Source: Caulobacteraceae bacterium (GTDB lineage: Bacteria > Pseudomonadota > Alphaproteobacteria > Caulobacterales > Caulobacteraceae). Taken from it: 64,000 nucleotides of DNA. Shown piece after piece: positions 59,010 through 64,000 of the stretch. A program made the translations under genes and the position numbers. The number at the start of each line of letters is the position of its first letter. Positions within the stretch are counted from its first letter, which is position 1. Location: NCBI GenBank assembly GCA_030446805.1, contig JAUJMO010000002.1, forward strand, positions 215,664-279,663, in the 5' to 3' direction. The notes beneath the pieces were generated by a model. The model did not search any database and was not told the DNA's origin. It was given only the letters and a program-made list of their open reading frames with translations.

Positions 59010-60188
59010 TCACGTTCGAGACTCGCCACGCGCGATCCGGAGCACGATCCAGCCCAGCACCCCCGCCAGGAGCGAACCGCCCAGCACTCCGATCTTCACG
59101 GCGTCTTGGAGTTCGGGGCCGGTGAAGGCCAGCAAGCCGATGAACAGGCTCATGGTGAAGCCGATGCCGCAGAGCAGAGCTACGCCGTAGAGCTGGAGCC
59201 AACTCGCGTTGGCGGGTAGGTCGGCCAAACCGGCCTTGATGGCCAACCAGGAGAAGCCGAACACGCCGACCTGCTTGCCGAAGAAGAGGCCAGCCGCCAC
59301 CCCGAGGGGCACAGGGCCCAGCACCCCCGGGAGGTCGGCGCCGGCCAGCGAGACTCCGGCGTTGGCGAAGCCGAAGACCGGGACGACGAGGAAGGCGACC
59401 CAAGGTGCGAGACCATGCTCCAAGCGGTGGAGCGGCGACTCGGTGGACTCAGGGCGGGCGGGCGTGGCTCGAAGCGGGATCGTCAGGGCCAGGATCACGC
59501 CGGCCAAGGTGGCGTGGACGCCCGATTGCAGGAAGAAGAGCCACAGCGCCGCACCAAGCACGAGGTAGGGCCCCAGCCGCGTGACCCGCAGCCGATTGAG
59601 GGCGAGCAGGCCGCCGAGGATGAGGGCGGCCGCTCCCAACGCCCACCAGGACACCTCGGCCGTGTAAAAGAAGGCGATGATAACCACGGCGCCCAGGTCA
59701 TCGATGATGGCGAGAGCCGCCAGGAACACCTTCAGCGAGGCGGGCACGCGCGAGCCCAGGAGAGAGATCACTCCCAGAGCAAAGGCGATATCGGTCGCAG
59801 CGGGTATGGCCCAGCCCCGCATGGCGATGGGGTCGTCCAGATTGAAAGCGAGGTAGATGAGGGCCGGGGCTATCATCCCGCCCGCGGCGGCGATCCCCGG
59901 CAGGGCGCGGCGCGACCAAGTGGAGAGCTGGCCGTCCAGCATCTCCCGTTTGATCTCCAGACCCACGAAAAGGAAAAAGACGGCCATCAGACCGTCGTTG
60001 ATCCAGTGCAACAGGTCCAAGCCCGCCAACGGTTGATGAAGGGCGGCGAAGTAGGGGCCAGCCAGGGGGGAGTTGGCGACGAAGAGCGCCAGTGCGGCGG
60101 CGGCCATGAGCACGAGCCCGCCGGCGGACTCGCTGTCGATGAACTCCCGCAAAGCGGAGCGGGGGCGTGTCGCGTCGCTTGGCTTCAA
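59010..60188 (-). CDS. nhaA: Na+/H+ antiporter NhaA, copy 1
   Basis: A 392-residue NhaA that exports Na+ in exchange for protons. The ion-binding motifs are [16 protein letters not shown] (Asp133 region) and [16 protein letters not shown] (Asp163/164). Other family blocks are [24 protein letters not shown] and [19 protein letters not shown] start with AGGAGAAGG is selected by the 4-bp overlap with the upstream nuclease-fold-like gene (TTGA). A second NhaA gene of the same class lies 3 kb upstream. Two copies may widen the pH or salt range. Confidence 0.93.
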   Translation of the reverse strand: MKPSDATRPRSALREFIDSESAGGLVLMAAAALALFVANSPLAGPYFAALHQPLAGLDLLHWINDGLMAVFFLFVGLEIKREMLDGQLSTWSRRALPGIAAAGGMIAPALIYLAFNLDDPIAMRGWAIPAATDIAFALGVISLLGSRVPASLKVFLAALAIIDDLGAVVIIAFFYTAEVSWWALGAAALILGGLLALNRLRVTRLGPYLVLGAALWLFFLQSGVHATLAGVILALTIPLRATPARPESTESPLHRLEHGLAPWVAFLVVPVFGFANAGVSLAGADLPGVLGPVPLGVAAGLFFGKQVGVFGFSWLAIKAGLADLPANASWLQLYGVALLCGIGFTMSLFIGLLAFTGPELQDAVKIGVLGGSLLAGVLGWIVLRIARGESRT

Positions 60189-60714
60189 GGCGCCTTCTCC
60201 TGGCCAGACCAGTCGCCCTCTTGGCCCGGCGACTGGGACGGCGCCAAGCCGGCGGCGTCGCGGATGCGATGATGCAGTTGCGGAGCGTGCGCAGTGGAGG
60301 TGTCGACAGGGCCGCACCAGTTCCACGCGTCAGGGGTGGAAGCAACCAAGCCCTTCTCGATCAGTCGGCGGGAGAGCGACCGCCCGTTCACGAAAATCCG
60401 GACACGGTCAGGGGGATCGTCCTCGGCTCTCGCGATCTCGACTTGCTCCTGCACCGACACGGCGAGGCGTCGCGCGCTTCCCTGGCCAGGAGCGCCTCGG
60501 CCCAGCAATCCGCCTCGGCCAGTCGCTCCAGGGACCAGCCTAAACGGCTGCGAATGGATCTGCATCCGTCCGCAGTAGGCGTGATCTCCCCGCCGAAGCG
60601 GCCGCGACCCGGTCCCTCCTCGGGAGTGCAAGGCGAGGGTCCGTCCAAACGCCCGCGAGAAGATCGAGCTGCGCTTTCGATCACCTGGCGCGGATAGGAG
60701 GCTGCTGACCTCAT
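60185..60714 (-). pseudogene. SNase-fold-like gene, frameshifted copy
   Basis: Two overlapping frames together resemble the intact gene at 62052-62570. The first frame starts with ATG (overlapping the methyltransferase stop as ATGA) and reaches CWAEALLAREA, then goes off. The second frame resumes with [49 protein letters not shown]. The matching text in the intact copy is CWAEALLAREAMEVLRAE, then ILPAGDDPSRARVLVHGRDLSRLLLEQGLAAR and GWDWCGP. One missing base near 60470-60477 explains the split. Its stop overlaps the nhaA start. Sequence error or real decay are both possible. Confidence 0.65.
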
Positions 60715-61472
60715 CTGCGCCGGGGGGCTTCGGCCGAACCATGTCGCGCAACACAGACCTGGTTCCGACTCGTTTTGCCGAAGGGCCGACGTTCGAAGTC
60801 GCCGAACCGGTCGACCAATCGCATCCCGGCCGCGGCAAGGACCTCCGGCAACTCCGAAGGGAAGGTCTGGCGCAAGCGAAGCGGCTCCAAGTGATGCGTG
60901 ACGCCGGTCGGGTCCTCAACACGCCAGCGAGCCTCCATGACCTGCCGCTCGGGATCGTAAGACGCGCGTTCATGAATGCGGACCCCCTCGGGCGTCGAGT
61001 GCGCCCGACGAAATCTCTCGGCTGAGGGGCGGGTCAGCCGCTTGAGGTTTGGGTTGACGATGTCGAAGGCGAGCGAGCCCCAGGGCTCCAGGTGCCGACG
61101 GGTCGCGCGCAGGCAGCCGACGAGCGCGTCGGCGGTGATCATGTGCGCGAGCGAATTGCAGCTAACAATGATGAGGTCGTAGCGCCGGCCCAGGTCGAAG
61201 CTCGCCATATCGGCCTGAATCCATTCGATGGCGACATCGGCGGCTTCAGCCTTGCACCGTGCGGCCGTCAGCATCGTTGCCGAGGAGTCCAGGCCGGTCA
61301 CCTTGTGGCCGTCTTGGGCCAGGGGCACGGTCAATCGTCCCGTGCCGCAGGCCATTTCGAGGACGGAGCCTCCCGATTGGGCGGCCAGCCCGCGATAGAA
61401 TGGATCGCAGGGACCTGGCGGGACCACGCGGTCGTAGATCGTCGGAAGATCGTAAAGAGCTTGGGTTTGCAT
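60711..61472 (-). CDS. Class I SAM-dependent methyltransferase
   Basis: A 253-residue methyltransferase. Motif I is VLEMACGTGRLTVPLAQ, then VTGLDSSATMLTAARCKAE (motif II) and IEWIQADMASFDLGRRYDLIIVSCNSLAHM. The C-terminal half has the beta-sheet typical of Methyltransf_25 proteins (VRIHERASYDPERQVMEARWRVEDPTG). The substrate is unknown. Its stop overlaps the SNase-fold-like gene start. It is separated by 100 bp from the XRE-like gene. Confidence 0.86.
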   Translation of the reverse strand: MQTQALYDLPTIYDRVVPPGPCDPFYRGLAAQSGGSVLEMACGTGRLTVPLAQDGHKVTGLDSSATMLTAARCKAEAADVAIEWIQADMASFDLGRRYDLIIVSCNSLAHMITADALVGCLRATRRHLEPWGSLAFDIVNPNLKRLTRPSAERFRRAHSTPEGVRIHERASYDPERQVMEARWRVEDPTGVTHHLEPLRLRQTFPSELPEVLAAAGMRLVDRFGDFERRPFGKTSRNQVCVARHGSAEAPRRR

Positions 61473-61573
61473 CGGGACTTCAGTTCGAACCTGACCAAGC
61501 GGACCACCTCTTGCACATCCAGAGCCGGCTCAAGCCTTTTTCGAGAGCGTCTGGAATCGGGCCGCACCGCGGG

Positions 61574-61765
61574 TCAGCCTTGGCTTGCGGCTTCGAGGTG
61601 GACGGGGGAGGGGGAGGACGGTCTCGGCAGCTCCGCGTTTCGGAAGGCCCGCCGGATAGCGATCAGAGTCTCTTCGCGAGGTCGTCGAAGACCCTGCTCG
61701 AATGCGAGCACGGTGAGCACGGAGATTCCGATCGCTCTCTTCGCCGCCCGATTCTGCAGCTTCAA
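61574..61765 (-). CDS. Short XRE-like helix-turn-helix protein, probably truncated
   Basis: A 63-codon frame whose TTG start overlaps the preceding stop as TTGA. It reads KLQNRAAKRAIGISVLTVLAFEQGLRRPREETLIAIRRAF, which aligns with the latter half of alphaproteobacterial XRE domains (AAAAGVGVxTVRQFEAGxRxPRRATLxxIRRALE). The first two helices are missing, so DNA binding is unlikely unless another start is used. It could be a truncated antitoxin-like relic. The low-complexity tail is short. Confidence 0.45.
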   Translation of the reverse strand: MKLQNRAAKRAIGISVLTVLAFEQGLRRPREETLIAIRRAFRNAELPRPSSPSPVHLEAASQG

Positions 61766-62052
61766 GGGGCGACCGCCCCGGACTTGGCGAGGCGCCGTCT
61801 CAAGGCATAGCCGCCCGCCGGCAGAAGAAAGCCTGGCGCGAGAACCAGGAAGCGAACCAAGGTGTATTCCAGACGCGTCGCGGCTGCGAAATCGAGCAGC
61901 CAGTCTTCTGTGCGCTGATCCAGCCTCAGCCAGTCCCGGCTGAGCGCGCCTAGAACAAAAAGAGCAACGCAGCCGAAGACTCAGACGGCCCCTGCGAGCT
62001 GGAGCCCTTTGGCGACCTTCAATCTTCCGTCTCCCGGAGAACTGGACGACAT
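61762..62052 (-). pseudogene. Small two-helix membrane protein gene with one in-frame TGA
   Basis: A 96-codon frame that overlaps the upstream SNase-like stop (TGATG) and the downstream XRE-like start (TTGA). It reads MSSSSPGDGRLKVAKGLQL, AGAV, TGA, then VFGCVALFVLGALSRDWLRL, DQRTEDWLLDFAAATRLEYT, LVRFLVLAPGFLLPAGGYAL and RRRLAKSGAVAP. The TGA sits inside the first membrane helix, exactly where Trp (TGG) would be natural. No start codon follows it closely, so re-initiation is unlikely. Coding character is intact on both sides. Best explanations are a recent nonsense mutation or a sequencing error; read-through is possible but unproven. Confidence 0.6.
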
Positions 62053-62570
62053 CACCCTTCTTCTCCGGCTCGGTCGACGCCTGCCGCGCTCTCGGGACGA
62101 GCTTCCTGCGGAACCGACGGCGCCGCGTAACCCAACCGAGGCGCCCCCGCCGCGTCGAGGACCATTGGACCGCACCAGTCCCAGCCACCCATGGTCCGAG
62201 CCGCCAGACCTTGCTCCAAGAGCAACCTCGAAAGATCGCGGCCATGCACGAGCACCCTGGCTCGACTCGGGTCATCGCCGGCGGGCAGGATCTCCAAATC
62301 GCGGACATAGTCCGTCTCGGCTCGAAGCACCTCCATGGCCTCGCGCGCCAGCAGAGCCTCGGCCCAACAACGCGCCCGAGGCGCCGCGTCAGGTACGCTG
62401 ATGTCGGCCAGTCGAACCGTGCGTTCACCGACGCGCAGGGTCGCCGGGCTGAGGACTTCGACCTCTTCGGACTGGCCTGCATTCTCCGAAAAAGGCGAGC
62501 CGCGGCGGCCGCATCCGGTGAGCATGGTCGAGAGGATAAGCAGGCTTGCCGCAGCAGCGCGTGGCGTCAT
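62052..62570 (-). CDS. Lipoprotein with staphylococcal nuclease-like fold
   Basis: A 172-residue lipoprotein: signal MTPRAAAASLLILSTMLTGC. The rest follows the SNase pattern (VEVLSPATLRVGERTVRLADISVPD; CWAEALLAREAMEVLRAE; DDPSRARVLVHGRDLSRLLLEQGLA), ending WDWCGP. Family catalytic residues are not all recognisable: the usual VDGDT is SPAT here, so nuclease activity is doubtful. It shares CWAEALLAREA and WCGP with the broken copy near 60.4 kb. ATG overlaps the preceding membrane-protein stop. It probably acts outside the inner membrane. Confidence 0.72.
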   Translation of the reverse strand: MTPRAAAASLLILSTMLTGCGRRGSPFSENAGQSEEVEVLSPATLRVGERTVRLADISVPDAAPRARCWAEALLAREAMEVLRAETDYVRDLEILPAGDDPSRARVLVHGRDLSRLLLEQGLAARTMGGWDWCGPMVLDAAGAPRLGYAAPSVPQEARPESAAGVDRAGEEG

Positions 62571-63049
62571 GACGAGGCCGTCGGGCTGGAGGGCGATCGC
62601 GAGCGAATCCGGCGTCGCTCCGCCCCAGACTTGAACAACACGGCCTGCAACAGAGCGGCAGGGAGAGCGGCCACGATGAGCTGGTAAACAACGAGGAACG
62701 CCGCCATGGCAGCCACCAGCATCCCTGAGACCCGGGCCGGGAGCCCGAAATCCTCAGCGAGGAATCGAAACAGGAGTGTCAGGCTGACCGCGTACACCAG
62801 GGCCGCCCAAAGAAGGATCGTCAACAAGGCGTGCCCACGCGACGCTGGACGACGCCACGCCAGCCAGACGCTGGACAATCCCACCCAGCAGGCTCCCACC
62901 CAAAAGTGCTCCCACCAGTCGCTGCGGGCTTCCTCGAGACCTTCGAGCAGCCACTCCACCACGAGCCAAAGACCCGTCAGCAGGCCCAGGGCGGCCGTCG
63001 CGGCCGCAGCGAGCCAGAGCGGCGCAGGGCTCCTCATCGGCAGCTGCAT
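62567..63049 (-). CDS. Hypothetical four-helix membrane protein
   Basis: A 160-residue protein with helices at about 12-34, 47-65, 75-98 and 108-135 (for example PLWLAAAATAALGLLTGLWLVVEWLLEGLEEAR and GMLVAAMAAFLVVYQLIVAALPAALL). The N-terminus MQLPMRSPAPL and a basic tail (GAERRRIRSRS) are notable. The start lies 1 bp from the nhaA stop and the stop overlaps the lipoprotein start, so it belongs to the NhaA operon. No family is recognised. Confidence 0.7.
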   Translation of the reverse strand: MQLPMRSPAPLWLAAAATAALGLLTGLWLVVEWLLEGLEEARSDWWEHFWVGACWVGLSSVWLAWRRPASRGHALLTILLWAALVYAVSLTLLFRFLAEDFGLPARVSGMLVAAMAAFLVVYQLIVAALPAALLQAVLFKSGAERRRIRSRSPSSPTASS

Positions 63050-63050
63050 C

Positions 63051-64000
<950 letters not shown>

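Overview
The window is high-GC DNA with dense, mostly single-gene-scale operons. It carries a MucR/Ros-type zinc-finger regulator, a DUF1491 protein, a PAS_5-type PAS protein, PleC/DivJ-style histidine kinases and three TonB-dependent receptor loci. Together these suggest an alphaproteobacterium, most likely Caulobacteraceae (Caulobacter, Phenylobacterium or Brevundimonas type). That placement is inferred from gene families, not from an rRNA or marker-gene match. I saw no rRNA, tRNA or CRISPR array.

Layout. 1-7.7 kb: peptide-handling enzymes (oligopeptidase B start, S1 protease, S9 peptidase, gamma-glutamyltransferase) plus an aldo/keto reductase. An inserted CPBP-protease segment here is bracketed by a perfect 191-bp direct repeat of the ggt 3' end. 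7.9-18.4 kb: housekeeping and conserved alphaproteobacterial genes (BON-LysM protein, SufE, a histidine kinase beside a kinase-like HisKA-only protein, DUF1491, PrfC, a DUF1697 protein with an apparent CTG start, a DnaJ-class chaperone). 18.5-21.6 kb: a PepSY-response regulator-kinase operon and mucR. 21.6-29.5 kb: a TonB receptor, then a copper-resistance cluster (copB-copA one way; an NTF2-like protein, copC, copD and a DUF411 protein the other way). 29.5-36.4 kb: an iron-type locus with two Fur-box-like palindromes, a frameshifted TonB receptor, an intact receptor and a PepSY membrane protein. 36.4-43.7 kb: a membrane protein, a hybrid kinase, a DMT transporter and a four-gene sugar-type ABC importer. 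43.9-64 kb: a run of stress, envelope and ion-transport genes (Crp/Fnr regulator, MgtC, SLC13 permease, phosphoglucomutase, a divergent cold-shock-domain protein, universal stress protein with SulP transporter, DUF2254, DUF421, L,D-transpeptidase, PRC-barrel, PCu(A)C-like chaperone) ending in two NhaA antiporters separated by small genes, some of them broken.

How the parts work together. The copper genes form a periplasm-centred detoxification set: CopA oxidase, CopB outer-membrane protein, CopC carrier, CopD inner-membrane protein and the DUF411 protein. A degenerate PCu(A)C-like lipoprotein lies separately near 58 kb. The 30-36 kb block would import a chelated metal, probably Fe(III), through TonB receptors and reduce it with the PepSY protein. 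The last 20 kb reads as an envelope and ion-homeostasis neighbourhood with tight translational coupling: 1- to 4-bp start/stop overlaps occur throughout.

The most unusual observations are: the 191-bp duplication and its cargo; a small membrane gene interrupted by one in-frame TGA with intact coding on both sides and overlaps at both ends; a duplicated NhaA plus nuclease-fold-like module with one frameshifted copy; a stand-alone HisKA protein; a divergent cold-shock-domain gene; and a 21-bp motif shared by two separate promoters.
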